Source: Bacteroidota bacterium | GTDB lineage: Bacteria > Bacteroidota > Bacteroidia > Cytophagales > Cyclobacteriaceae | Assembly: GCA_023428695.1 (NCBI GenBank) | Contig: JAEYWY010000031.1 | Coordinates: 62,001 to 126,000 of the forward strand | Direction of reading: 5' to 3' | Length of the DNA stretch: 64,000 bases | In this document: positions 42,916-51,308 of the stretch, one piece after another | How positions within the stretch are numbered: position 1 is the first letter of the stretch | Layout: the number at the start of each line of letters is the position of its first letter | Translations under genes and position numbers: made by a program | The notes under the pieces: model-generated | Seen by the model: the letters and a program-made list of their open reading frames with translations, nothing else | Told to the model about the DNA's origin: nothing | Databases searched by the model: none

Positions 42916-43671
42916 TTATAATTCGCGTATCCAGATATTCCGAAAGCTCACCGGATTTCCGTGATCCTGCAGGATGATAGGTCCTTTGTCTTCGGCTTTG
43001 TAAACCGGGAGACCGATGTATTCGGTCGGCCCCCAGACAGCCACGTGGTTCAGCGTGATGATACCGTTGTGAATAACAGTGACGTAAGCCGGGTGTAATA
43101 CGCGCCCCTCAGCGTTAAAACGCGGAGCAGTGAAGATAATATCATACGTTTGCCACTCACCGGGTTTTTTGCATGCGTTCACAAGCGGGATATGTTGTTT
43201 GTAAATAGAGCTAGCCTGCCCGTTGGCGTAGGTCTTGTTGTCATAGTTGTCGAGAACCTGCACTTCGTATTTTCCCTGAAGGAAGATACCACTGTTGCCG
43301 CGACCCTGGCTGGTCTTTGTCGGATCGACGGTCGCAGGTGTACGCCACTCAATGTGAAGCTGGAAATCGCCAAACTCCTTTTTCGTTCTTATATCCTTTG
43401 CGTCGGCGACAACGGTCATCGCGCCATCACTGAGCGTCCATTTGGGCGTACCACCATCAAGCGTTTGCCAGTTGTCCCAGTTCTTGCCGTCAAACAAAAC
43501 GATGGCATCCGACGGTGCGTCTCCCGGTCTTGGTGCCGGTGTGACTATCCGTGGCTGGGGTTCCCAGATTTCTGTTGACTCCGGTGTCTTCTTTGAATTC
43601 TCCTGCGCGAATGCCGGCAGCGCGAGTATCGCTCCAAGTGCCAGGAATGAGAATGGTTTGAACGCCTTCAT
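42916..43671 (-). CDS. Secreted DUF1080 (3-keto-disaccharide hydrolase-type) protein
   Basis: 251 residues from ATG 43671, chosen because it starts a clear signal peptide (MKAFKPFSFLALGAILALP). The concanavalin-like domain is DUF1080: IVLFDGKNWDNWQTLDGG at the start, FGDFQLHIEWRTPA, and GRGNSGIFLQGKYEVQVLDNY later. This domain is frequent in glycan-degrading Bacteroidota and planctomycetes, where some members hydrolyse 3-keto-glycosides. No other carbohydrate enzymes are adjacent. Confidence 0.88.
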   Translation of the reverse strand: MKAFKPFSFLALGAILALPAFAQENSKKTPESTEIWEPQPRIVTPAPRPGDAPSDAIVLFDGKNWDNWQTLDGGTPKWTLSDGAMTVVADAKDIRTKKEFGDFQLHIEWRTPATVDPTKTSQGRGNSGIFLQGKYEVQVLDNYDNKTYANGQASSIYKQHIPLVNACKKPGEWQTYDIIFTAPRFNAEGRVLHPAYVTVIHNGIITLNHVAVWGPTEYIGLPVYKAEDKGPIILQDHGNPVSFRNIWIREL

Positions 43672-43687
43672 TGTTGTGTATTTTGAT

Positions 43688-44200
43688 TTAAAAGTCATTT
43701 GCGATTTCTTCAACCTTTCGGTTTTTGTCGTCCTTCATCATGCGATGAATAATAAATGATGTATAGAGAAGTTCCAGGTGGTTCTTGCCCGATGAACGGA
43801 ATTTCAGGATGAGATTTTCCGTTTTCCAGAAATACGTTTCGTTCTTCATGTCATAATCGGCCTTGCCATAAACCGATTCCAGCGCTTTCATCAGTCGCGG
43901 ATCTTTGTCGACGATGACACTGATTTCATAAACAGAGTCCTTATACGCCTTCATCTCGATTCGTTTCACTTTGACTTCTCCGATCCTGTCGTATGACGGA
44001 TGGTCGACCTCGTAAAGTTTGGCGGGAAATTCGTTTTGTTCGCGAATCTCTTTTTTCAATTTTCCGCCTAAGACGGAGTCAGCGTGCATGCCAAGCCGGA
44101 TATCCTTAAAGCCGTGCCGTTTGTCAAGTTCCTCAATACCTTGCCCGTGGCCGCTCACAACGATCCCCGCAAAAAGCAAAAAAGTCAGCTGTCTGATCAT
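43688..44200 (-). CDS. Small exported protein, unknown function
   Basis: 170 residues with a signal peptide (MIRQLTFLLFAGIVVSGHGQ). The mature part (RHGFKDIRLGMHADSVLG, then YEISVIVDKDPRLMKALESV and KTENLILKFRS) resembles the small alpha/beta periplasmic modules found in many Bacteroidota proteins, but I cannot name a family. It overlaps the stop of the upstream DUF2911 gene by one base and lies 16 bp from the DUF1080 gene, so the three may be one operon. Confidence 0.7.
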   Translation of the reverse strand: MIRQLTFLLFAGIVVSGHGQGIEELDKRHGFKDIRLGMHADSVLGGKLKKEIREQNEFPAKLYEVDHPSYDRIGEVKVKRIEMKAYKDSVYEISVIVDKDPRLMKALESVYGKADYDMKNETYFWKTENLILKFRSSGKNHLELLYTSFIIHRMMKDDKNRKVEEIANDF

Positions 44201-44745
44201 TAATAGATAAATTTAATAGGGATTGATACCCTTGTCCGGTCCCACATCAACAAAAGGTCTGCCACTTCGTTACGTTGTATCAATTGGATGGTAAAAGGTT
44301 CGTAAACGAGTCCGCCAGGCGATTCAGTGACGGGGACTTCAAATCTCATTACATCCAGTTTCGGATTATAATTGTATGAGCCCCAGAGTCCGACCTCGCG
44401 ATTAATGATTATGGTCCATTTTTCCTTATCCGGAATTGTAAACAATGAATATGTTCCGGCGGGGAGGAGGGTTCCGTTCACCTGAATGTCTTTTGTGACT
44501 GTCAACTCTGTAGCTTCATTTGCCCCGGTTCGCCACACCTTTCCATACGGCACGACGTTTCCGAAGATTTCTCTGCCATTCTTGTGAGGCTGCGAGTACG
44601 TTATCTTAAAATATGTCTGGCCGTATCGCGTGTTAACGATCGCCAACGGACTTGGTCTTCTGACAACCGGTTCCTGGGCACTCAGTCCTTGGGCAAAAAG
44701 CATCAGGCAAAAAATAAAGATGGCTTTCCGTTGCAGGTTTGACAT
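44200..44745 (-). CDS. Secreted DUF2911 protein
   Basis: 181 residues from ATG 44745, which begins a signal peptide (MSNLQRKAIFIFCLMLFAQG). The domain is DUF2911, recognised by YFKITYSQPHKNGREIFG, VPYGKVWRTGANEAT and AGTYSLFTIPDKEKWTII. Its function is unknown; it occurs mainly in Bacteroidota. It is the first gene of a likely three-gene operon with the small exported protein and the DUF1080 protein. Confidence 0.88.
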   Translation of the reverse strand: MSNLQRKAIFIFCLMLFAQGLSAQEPVVRRPSPLAIVNTRYGQTYFKITYSQPHKNGREIFGNVVPYGKVWRTGANEATELTVTKDIQVNGTLLPAGTYSLFTIPDKEKWTIIINREVGLWGSYNYNPKLDVMRFEVPVTESPGGLVYEPFTIQLIQRNEVADLLLMWDRTRVSIPIKFIY

Positions 44746-44863
44746 GTCGCTAAAGATAGCAATTTCGGAAATCATTGGACTTTGTTCCCACCTGAATAGC
44801 GCGGGCGGTCTGGATCGTTTGTCTGCGGAATTTGAAAAGATTCCCGATTGTGAAAATCTCTTT

Positions 44864-44871
44864 TAATTTTG
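44864..44871 (+). promoter_or_regulatory. Possible -7 box for a leaderless dCMP deaminase transcript
   Basis: TAATTTTG, an exact TAnnTTTG match, ends four bases before the ATG at 44876. TTTG at 44831-44834 is 29 bp upstream, too far for a standard promoter, so this is a weak call. Confidence 0.3.
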
Positions 44872-44875
44872 TGGG

Positions 44876-45358
44876 ATGCACCGTCCCGCGTTCGAAGATA
44901 TCTACATGGAGTTGGCCGTGAACCTGGCCAGACGATCACACTGTATCAAACGACACGTGGGGGCTGTGTTAACGCGTGATACCCGGATCATTTCGATCGG
45001 CTACAACGGTCCGCCGTCGGGAACGCATAATTGTGATGAAGAATGGCCCGACGCCGGTTGTCCGCGTGACTCAAAAGGAGGCTGTTCCCTTGCCATTCAT
45101 GCAGAACAGAACGCGATATTGTATGCGGTCAAGAACAAGTCCTCCGTCGAAGGAGCGACGCTGTACGTCACGCTATCGCCCTGCCTTGCGTGCGCGCGAA
45201 TAATCTATTCGATGGGTATAAGCAAAGTGGTGTACCTGAACTCCTACGCTGAGCACAAGGGAATTGAGTCCGACGAAGGTGTGGATTTTCTGCGGAGGTT
45301 TGGAGTTGTGGTCGAACGTTATGCAGGCTCGTTGTCAAACGTCACCCACATGATTTGA
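44876..45358 (+). CDS. dCMP deaminase (deoxycytidylate deaminase)
   Basis: 160-residue zinc-dependent cytidine-deaminase-superfamily enzyme that converts dCMP to dUMP for thymidylate synthesis. Zinc and catalytic motifs are HAEQNAIL (His and the proton-shuttling Glu) and SPCLACAR. The N-terminal FEDIYMELAVNLARRSHC and GYNGPPSGTHNC are typical of the ComEB/dCMP branch. It is convergent with a Lys/Ala-rich protein gene with two bases between stops. Confidence 0.93.
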   Translation: MHRPAFEDIYMELAVNLARRSHCIKRHVGAVLTRDTRIISIGYNGPPSGTHNCDEEWPDAGCPRDSKGGCSLAIHAEQNAILYAVKNKSSVEGATLYVTLSPCLACARIIYSMGISKVVYLNSYAEHKGIESDEGVDFLRRFGVVVERYAGSLSNVTHMI

Positions 45359-45360
45359 CG

Positions 45361-45699
45361 TCACTGCACCTTGACGGCTTTTTCAAGGTCACCAATCAGT
45401 TTAACGGTAACGCCTTTCGTCTTTTTTGCTTTTTCAGCGTTCAGGACAGCCAGCGCCCGCCCTACAGCTTCACGCAACCCGGATGGGTTTCTGTCAAAGC
45501 GATAACTTCCAAGGCACCATTCAAGTTCAGATTGAAGTTGAGGTTCGATTCCCAGTGATTGCAGCTTTTTCAATGCCTCTTCACTAGCGTATTCCAGCTG
45601 AGCTTCCGGCGCGATCTTCGGCGCTTTGGCTTTTGCTTTTGCCTTGCTCTCAGCCTTAGGTTCTACCTTGGTTGAGACTTTGCTGGTTGTTTTTGCCAT
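45361..45699 (-). CDS. Small protein with Lys/Ala-rich N-terminus
   Basis: 112 residues. The first 30 are disordered and rich in K, A and S (KAESKAKAKAKAPK), like a histone H1 tail or a DNA-binding extension. The rest is helical (QLEYASEEALKKLQSLGIEP, GLREAVGRALAVLNAEKAKK). I do not recognise a family. A CTTG-N20-TAACTTTC promoter lies 33 bp upstream. It shares a Lys/Ala-rich character with the topA tail and with the micropeptide at 46184. Confidence 0.65.
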   Translation of the reverse strand: MAKTTSKVSTKVEPKAESKAKAKAKAPKIAPEAQLEYASEEALKKLQSLGIEPQLQSELEWCLGSYRFDRNPSGLREAVGRALAVLNAEKAKKTKGVTVKLIGDLEKAVKVQ

Positions 45700-45731
45700 G
45701 GTCTTTTGGTTTTTTTGTCACTATTTGGTGA

Positions 45732-45763
45732 GAAAGTTACGGGCCTTCTATGCCGAAGGCAAG
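45732..45763 (-). promoter_or_regulatory. Predicted promoter of the Lys/Ala-rich protein gene
   Basis: Minus strand: CTTG (45763-45760), 20 bp, TAACTTTC (45739-45732); both boxes have one mismatch to TTTG/TAnnTTTG. Confidence 0.4.
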
Positions 45764-46120
45764 CCTCTGTTGTACATTATTTACGCAACCGTATGAACGA
45801 ACGAATTAAGTCACGGTGTAAGTGGAAACAAAAATCGGGGAGTTCATCATGCGGCTGTCGGCGTGCCTGTGTGACTAAAAAATGATACCAGCCGCCTGAA
45901 TCTGTTTGAGCTGCGATACAGAGCGCGTCCGCTATTCAATCACGTCACACTTCGAGCCCTGCTTTTTCGGGAACGCCACAACGTCGCGTGTGAGTCTCCG
46001 GTTGCTAGTGATGCATGCCTTTCGTCGATGGAGCGTAGACATAACGATGAGTGTATTACAAGGTGAAGAGTGAGGAGACAACAGGATGATGCCTCATGGT
46101 TTCGCGCGAAGGGTGCGGAC
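45764..46120. other. Intergenic stretch without recognisable gene
   Basis: No coding frame with family resemblance, no RNA fold and no repeat was found between the promoter of the small Lys/Ala-rich gene and the terminator at 46121. A minus-strand frame of 74 codons (45940-46164) runs through the terminator and looks spurious. Confidence 0.45.
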
Positions 46121-46161
46121 AAAAAAACGAAAGGGAAGTAAATCCGATTTACTTCCCTTCG
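46121..46161 (-). terminator. Strong terminator of the micropeptide gene
   Basis: GGGAAGTAAAT (46133-46143) pairs perfectly with ATTTACTTCCC (46147-46157) around a 3-nt loop; the stem extends with AA/TT and, past a one-base bulge, CG/CG. On the minus strand seven T follow (46127-46121). It stands 22 bp after the micropeptide stop. Confidence 0.85.
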
Positions 46162-46183
46162 CAAAGTTTTAGGTCTTACCTAA

Positions 46184-46261
46184 TTACTTCTTCTTCTTAG
46201 CAGCTTTCTTAGCAGTCTTTTTTGCAGACTTCTTTGCTGCCTTCTTCGCTGTTTTTGCCAT
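46184..46261 (-). CDS. 25-residue Lys/Ala micropeptide, histone-H1-tail-like
   Basis: Reading from ATG 46261 gives 25 residues made only of M, A, K, T and S: it starts MAKTAKKAAKKSAKK and ends AAKKKK. It is too short for most gene finders. The case for a real gene is its surroundings: a TTTG-N17-TAACTTTT promoter 32 bp upstream and a strong minus-strand terminator 22 bp downstream, with nothing else between them. Its composition matches the AKK repeats of the topA tail and of H1-like proteins, so binding to DNA, RNA or ribosomes is likely but unproven. The alternative is a small RNA whose sequence happens to be open; the lysine codons mix AAG and AAA, as expected from coding selection. Confidence 0.6.
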   Translation of the reverse strand: MAKTAKKAAKKSAKKTAKKAAKKKK

Positions 46262-46292
46262 AGCGTTTTAGAATTTATTGTTAAACAATACG

Positions 46293-46321
46293 AAAAGTTA
46301 TAACAAAATTTCTATTCCAAA
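46293..46321 (-). promoter_or_regulatory. Predicted promoter of the micropeptide gene
   Basis: Minus strand: TTTG (46321-46318), 17 bp, TAACTTTT (46300-46293): a full -33 box and a 7/8 -7 box, spacing slightly short of 19. Confidence 0.45.
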
Positions 46322-46404
46322 AAATATTTTCAATTTTTTTTTTGGTTTCGCTTTTTTTTCTCCGATGAAACTTGAGGTGAATTCAACGCGAACATACGTT
46401 GAAC

Positions 46405-47427
46405 TCAGACGATGTTGACTTCAGGATGCAAGGTGATGTTGAATTTTTCTTTCACACTCGACTGAATCTTACGTGCGAGATTTTCGACTTCACCACCGGT
46501 TCCACCTCCGTAATTCACGAGTACTAACGCCTGATTTGGATGAACGCCGATGGAAGAAAATCTCTTCCCTTTCCATCCACACTGCTCGATCATCCATCCG
46601 GCAGGGACTTTCACCAGACCGGATGTTTCGGTGTAGCCAGGTATACCCGGATAATTCTTCTTTAATTCCTCGAATTCTGATTCGGCTATAGAGGGATTTT
46701 TGAAAAAGCTTCCCGCATTTCCGACTACTGCCGGATCGGGTAACTTCGATCTGCGGATATGGATAACGGAGTCGCTGATTGTCTTTATCGATCGCTCGCC
46801 GCCGTGAAACTGACGCAGCGTGTCCTCCAAAGCCCCGTATGTTGTGTTATACCGATGATGTTTTTTTGTCAACCTTAAAGTAACACTTGAAATGAAAAAC
46901 CGGTCCTTGCCTTCGTGCTTAAAGTAGCTTTCCCGGTATCCAAACTTACATGCTGTATTTGGGAATGTAATGACCTTACTGGTACTCAGTTCCACTGCTT
47001 CGACTTCAACGATCACATCCCTGACTTCAACTCCGTATGCCCCGATGTTCTGCATTGGTGCTGCACCGACAGTCCCCGGAATGAGAGAAAGGTTCTCCAC
47101 CCCACCAAAGTCCCGCTCCACGCAGTACATCACGAATGCGTGCCAGTTCTCACCAGACTGAACTCTAAGCACGACACTTTCAGTGTCCTCGTCGATCACT
47201 TCGATACCCCGAAGTTCATTTCGGATCACCAGGCCGTCAAAATCTTTTGTGAAGAGTATGTTACTTCCTCCGCCGAGAAAAATGCGTCGGTTCTGTCGAA
47301 AGATGTCTTCATCCAGCAATGACGTAACGTCGTCGACTGATTTTGCGCTGACGAAGTAGCGGGCGTTGACGTCAATGTGGAAGGTGTTGAATGGTAAAAG
47401 GTTTACGTTCTCCTGCAGGGGTAACAT
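46405..47427 (-). CDS. murB: UDP-N-acetylenolpyruvoylglucosamine reductase
   Basis: 340-residue FAD enzyme of peptidoglycan synthesis that reduces enolpyruvyl-UDP-GlcNAc to UDP-MurNAc with NADPH. FAD-binding GGGSNILFT and IPGTVGAAPMQNIGAYG are present. The proton-donor serine lies in GNAGSFFKNP and the C-terminal glutamate in HPEVNIV. It is a type I MurB. It lies 78 bp downstream of the neighbouring lipoprotein gene and no promoter was recognised for it. Confidence 0.97.
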   Translation of the reverse strand: MLPLQENVNLLPFNTFHIDVNARYFVSAKSVDDVTSLLDEDIFRQNRRIFLGGGSNILFTKDFDGLVIRNELRGIEVIDEDTESVVLRVQSGENWHAFVMYCVERDFGGVENLSLIPGTVGAAPMQNIGAYGVEVRDVIVEVEAVELSTSKVITFPNTACKFGYRESYFKHEGKDRFFISSVTLRLTKKHHRYNTTYGALEDTLRQFHGGERSIKTISDSVIHIRRSKLPDPAVVGNAGSFFKNPSIAESEFEELKKNYPGIPGYTETSGLVKVPAGWMIEQCGWKGKRFSSIGVHPNQALVLVNYGGGTGGEVENLARKIQSSVKEKFNITLHPEVNIV

Positions 47428-47505
47428 TGAATCACACAGTTTTTGCGAAGGTAAGCAATAACCGCATTGATCGGCGACTCACCTTGAAAAAGTCTGCTCA
47501 GCCTT

Positions 47506-48702
47506 TTACCTGACGGCTTCCGACAATTCCTCTTTCGAAATTTTGAAAAGACATATTCGCGGAAAGCGTCCGGCGATGAAAGTAGTACCACAAATTGCAA
47601 GACCGCCGTCTTCGGTTGTAACTACGCGGCCGAGCATGTAGGGGTTGGAAAAACCAAGATACATTGTCCCGGCAAGTTCATCCGTACTTCCGTCGTAGAA
47701 GTACAGTGCAATCTGGCGTGACTTGACATCTGTGCTGTACAATAAAAGGTTCCGGGATTCAATCGTGACGCGATCAATATGCACATTAGCATCCGGAACA
47801 AGTTCACGCATCTGGTACCCGCCAAAGTCGCTGATGGTTGCCGGACCACCTGGTAGGGAGGCACTCGGGACAAAGTAGTTGCTGCCAAAATTAAAATATG
47901 ATGCAGCGAATGTGTTGCCGGACAGGGGAACGACAGCGCTGAAACCTCCGTTTTCGTGTTGTCCGTGGATGAAAGAATTCACATCATTGTCGTCAGCGAG
48001 CCCGGTGGTCACCAGTGAAAAGGTGTAGTCATAGAACCCGTTGAAAAAGTAACTTCCATTGGAAAACTTTCCGACGGCAAACGGGAACTGCTTGCCTGTA
48101 CCGAGGAAATGTTTGATTACGATGTCTTCCATGGAATCATCGTCTGCAATCTTGAAGTTTCGGGAAAGCGTGACTGACCCGGTCGTCGACACGCGTGATA
48201 CTACTGACGTTTTGTCTTCCGGATTGTAGCTTAACACAAGAAATCCGTCCGAACCGGCATAGGTTGCAGCACCGGGAAAGGAGAGGGCGACTTCATGAAA
48301 CACCGGCGACTGAACGTCATCGTCGGTTTCCACAAGTACGGCACGGTATGAATCATTCATACACATGAAGTAGTATTTTCCGTTGATGAATTCCAGACCT
48401 TTGAGCGCGCGTACGTACTGATTCTCAAGAAAACGGTCGTGCATTATCCGACCTGACTCATCAACCTTCAAAAGGTAGACGCCTCTGATCAATTCATCGG
48501 TCTGCTTTTCAAAATTCGCAACAATGAGGTAACCTTTATCCTCGGTTTGCCTGATATCAATTGGAGTGAACGATTCGGTAAAACCACTGAAGTCGTAAAT
48601 GCGGACAAATTTTTCCTTCTCAAACTGCTCGGAGGCTTCTTCTCCGCACGCGAACAGGAAAATTCCGAAAAGTATCAGGAGATATGAGCGAAGTGTCTTC
48701 AT
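47506..48702 (-). CDS. Lipoprotein, probable beta-propeller, unknown function
   Basis: 398 residues. The lipobox LFACGEE puts the lipidated cysteine at residue 19. The mature part has repeated beta-strand blocks with central aromatic or hydrophobic residues (DKGYLIVANFEKQ, VYLLKVDESGRIM, GGLAICGTTF), as in propeller-like proteins. No enzyme motif is seen. It is the last gene of a minus-strand group with a PorT-like barrel, DUF1501 and DUF1800 genes (6-bp gap to the barrel), which suggests a surface complex. Confidence 0.75.
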   Translation of the reverse strand: MKTLRSYLLILFGIFLFACGEEASEQFEKEKFVRIYDFSGFTESFTPIDIRQTEDKGYLIVANFEKQTDELIRGVYLLKVDESGRIMHDRFLENQYVRALKGLEFINGKYYFMCMNDSYRAVLVETDDDVQSPVFHEVALSFPGAATYAGSDGFLVLSYNPEDKTSVVSRVSTTGSVTLSRNFKIADDDSMEDIVIKHFLGTGKQFPFAVGKFSNGSYFFNGFYDYTFSLVTTGLADDNDVNSFIHGQHENGGFSAVVPLSGNTFAASYFNFGSNYFVPSASLPGGPATISDFGGYQMRELVPDANVHIDRVTIESRNLLLYSTDVKSRQIALYFYDGSTDELAGTMYLGFSNPYMLGRVVTTEDGGLAICGTTFIAGRFPRICLFKISKEELSEAVR

Positions 48703-48708
48703 TTTTTT

Positions 48709-49584
48709 TTACAGGTTATCGGACGACTTAAAACCAGATGAAAGGAAGCGGAGGGGGAACAGCGTTCCGATGGAGATCGACAGGTTGTTGAGTCTAAGGT
48801 CATCCATCGCATCACCCATACCGGATATCCGGTCATTGTCGTAACGGTTCTCGGGGGAGTTCACAAGGCTCAATCCCATCCGATATTGAACTTCCAGATT
48901 GAGGCGAACATTTCCGAGCGTATAAAATGTTCCGATCCCACCGAGTACTCCGTAATGATGCTTAGCGAAAAGATCGGTCGCGCCGACGACAACAGGCTCG
49001 CCTTCAAAATCGTTGGGGCCACCCGCAGACTGATCGCGGCCAGTTACGATGAGTTCCTTGCTTGCATTAAGCAGGATGCTCTGGTAAAACCCGGCGTGTA
49101 CATACGGCGAAAACCGCCCCACGGGATACTCATACCGGAGAACAACGGGCAGGGTAAGGTATTCCATGCGATGATTCTGACGGTAAGTAAGGTCAACCGT
49201 TAATGAGGACTGCTCAGGATCCGTCCACGTGAACTTGTTTTCGTAATGAAATGCGACCCGCTGGTATCCGGGCTGAACAGAAATACAAAAACCACGATAA
49301 TAAAATGTCGCTTCCAGCGAGACCTGCGCGCCGGGGTCACTGAAGCTCTCATATTTTTTCCCGATATCCGACGCCACGTAGTTGGTAGGAGTAATTATCG
49401 AATAGGTTTTATCGACGTCGACCGAAGAAAGATTGCCACCACCTTTAATACCAATCCACCACTGTTTGTGCAGAAATGTATTTTTTTTGTCTGATTGTCG
49501 ATTGTAAGTCTGCTTCCGTTTAATCTGTGCATCGGCACAGAAGATCATCATCGAAAGCGGAATCAGTGCGAGAAGTTTTTTCAT
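48709..49584 (-). CDS. PorT-like outer-membrane beta-barrel protein
   Basis: 291 residues with a signal peptide (LIPLSMMIFCADAQ) and the layout of the outer-membrane beta-barrel (PorT) family: WWIGIKGGGNLSSVDVDK at the first strand, LEATFYYRGFCISVQPGY, and YLTLPVVLRYEYPVG. The C-terminus lacks a final phenylalanine. The gene starts 6 bp after the DUF1501 stop and is followed by the lipoprotein gene. Its likely role is as membrane partner of the secreted DUF1501 and DUF1800 proteins; this is inference from gene order. Confidence 0.75.
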   Translation of the reverse strand: MKKLLALIPLSMMIFCADAQIKRKQTYNRQSDKKNTFLHKQWWIGIKGGGNLSSVDVDKTYSIITPTNYVASDIGKKYESFSDPGAQVSLEATFYYRGFCISVQPGYQRVAFHYENKFTWTDPEQSSLTVDLTYRQNHRMEYLTLPVVLRYEYPVGRFSPYVHAGFYQSILLNASKELIVTGRDQSAGGPNDFEGEPVVVGATDLFAKHHYGVLGGIGTFYTLGNVRLNLEVQYRMGLSLVNSPENRYDNDRISGMGDAMDDLRLNNLSISIGTLFPLRFLSSGFKSSDNL

Positions 49585-49590
49585 GAGGGA

Positions 49591-51306
49591 CTATTTTTTC
49601 AAACCGGTGACGACTAGTTTTTTCGACTGACGGAACGAGCCTGATCTCAGTTGACAAATGTACGCACCCGAAGGAACATCAGCCAGACCGACTTTGACGT
49701 GATGTTCGCCCGGCGGATAAACACCGTCGACCAAAACCTTAGATGTGCCGCCATCCGGACGCAGCATTTCCACCAGCACACGGCCGGCGCTGTTCACCCG
49801 AAAATGAACGGTAGTTTCGTCATTCGCGGGATTAGGGTAGAAGTTCTCGAGCGCGAATCTGGAACTGACAAATCCTTCAGCACTGGTAATTGTCTGCTGC
49901 GCGACGGGGAGAGGTGTGAACGTTACACCGTCGGAAGTACCCTCTGCTGTCATCAGCCCTGGAAATATTTCGTTCAGGTTTTCGTCACTGACGCCCATCC
50001 AGTCTTTCATGATGTTCGCATAGACCAGACGGTAGTCGTATTGCATCTCGACGTTTCGCTCATTCAAATCCGGTACGGTTCCGACAACGCCGGGGTTTGC
50101 CCCTTTACCGAAGATCATTACGGGCGCCCCTGTTCCGTGGTCTGTTCCATAACTTCCATTGGAGGCAACGCGTCGTCCGAATTCTGACGTCGTTACTGTG
50201 AGAACGAGGTCTTCCAGACCCCGCGCGCGAAGATCATCCTGGAACGCCTTCATCGCCGAAGAGATGTGATACAGCAGCGCCGCATGTCCTCCCATTGTGG
50301 AGTCGTATTTTTCAACCTGTTCGGCATGGGTATCGAATCCGCCGATCTTCACGAGAAAAATCTTTGTCTTGCAACCACCTGCGAGCATACGTGCAATCAG
50401 ACGCAACTGAGGACTCAGTGGATTCCGGTAACTTCCTGATGGCGCGTTGAAGGGATAGGTTTCCGGATACGACACAGAACCTTCCTTGCCGGCGCTCCAT
50501 ACCTCGAACAGACGCTCTGCGTAATCCTTCGACTTGTCTTCCAGGCTGAGTATCCAGTCGAGCTCGTTATAATAAGGAGAATCACGCAGGAATTCCGGCG
50601 GTAGTCCGCGCGGATCAACTTCCTCGTCGATAAAGCCTTCAAGTTCCGCTACCAGTGCTGCAAACGCGGCAGGGTCATTCAGGGATATTGACATCGGGAT
50701 GTTTCCTTCCTGGTGAAAGATCAGCGAAACATCGGATCCCATTTCGATCGCAAGCGGGTCCTTCATTTCATCGTTCGGAAAGTTTTCCGGGTACGCCTCC
50801 GGTGCAATCTCCTGTTTCAGGTAACGTCCGACCCATCCCGATGTATAATAATCTTCGGACGAACCACCCATGAAGAGTATGTCGCGCCCGCGGAAGTGTG
50901 AGCCGTTATTGTTCTTGTAGGAAACCCCCTGTACAAAGTTGACTTTCCCCTGATCGTACATTTGTTTCACTGCAGTCATATCGGGGTGAAGCCCGACCTG
51001 TGCGGGAGAGGGGAGTGTAGTATCCAGGGTGATCAATTTTCTGAGACTGTTCGTCGCCGGGATCGCGATGTTGGGACGCAGCGCATAGTACTGATCATAA
51101 TTCTCAATTGGTATGAGTGTATTGAGGCCATCGTTACCTCCATGCATCTGGAGGATGATGAGTACACGATCGTTGTCGGCCGATGCACGCGCAAGTCGTG
51201 ACAACTGGTTATCACCCATTACGCGCAGCGGGATACCACCCATTGTGATAGGCACGCTCATTGCCAAAGGCAACTTCTTTAGAAAACTTCTTCTCGACTG
51301 TTTCAT
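49591..51306 (-). CDS. DUF1501 protein with Tat signal and T9SS sorting tail
   Basis: 571 residues. The N-terminus SRRSFLKKLPLAMSVP has the twin-arginine pattern SRRxFLK, as usual for DUF1501. The domain (sulfatase/alkaline-phosphatase-like fold) shows QMHGGNDGLNTLIP, GGFDTHAEQVEKYD and TTSEFGRRVASNGSYGTDHG. The last 80 or so residues (NFYPNPANDETTVHFRV ... LRSGSFRQSKKLVVTG) are a T9SS type A C-terminal sorting domain. It would cross the inner membrane folded through Tat and the outer membrane through T9SS. It starts two bases after the DUF1800 stop; the two families almost always occur as a pair. Confidence 0.9.
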   Translation of the reverse strand: MKQSRRSFLKKLPLAMSVPITMGGIPLRVMGDNQLSRLARASADNDRVLIILQMHGGNDGLNTLIPIENYDQYYALRPNIAIPATNSLRKLITLDTTLPSPAQVGLHPDMTAVKQMYDQGKVNFVQGVSYKNNNGSHFRGRDILFMGGSSEDYYTSGWVGRYLKQEIAPEAYPENFPNDEMKDPLAIEMGSDVSLIFHQEGNIPMSISLNDPAAFAALVAELEGFIDEEVDPRGLPPEFLRDSPYYNELDWILSLEDKSKDYAERLFEVWSAGKEGSVSYPETYPFNAPSGSYRNPLSPQLRLIARMLAGGCKTKIFLVKIGGFDTHAEQVEKYDSTMGGHAALLYHISSAMKAFQDDLRARGLEDLVLTVTTSEFGRRVASNGSYGTDHGTGAPVMIFGKGANPGVVGTVPDLNERNVEMQYDYRLVYANIMKDWMGVSDENLNEIFPGLMTAEGTSDGVTFTPLPVAQQTITSAEGFVSSRFALENFYPNPANDETTVHFRVNSAGRVLVEMLRPDGGTSKVLVDGVYPPGEHHVKVGLADVPSGAYICQLRSGSFRQSKKLVVTGLKK

Positions 51307-51308
51307 CG

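Noticed and set aside
45940..46164. 74-codon minus-strand frame between the Lys/Ala-rich gene and the micropeptide
   Set aside because: It reads through the strong terminator hairpin and has no domain.
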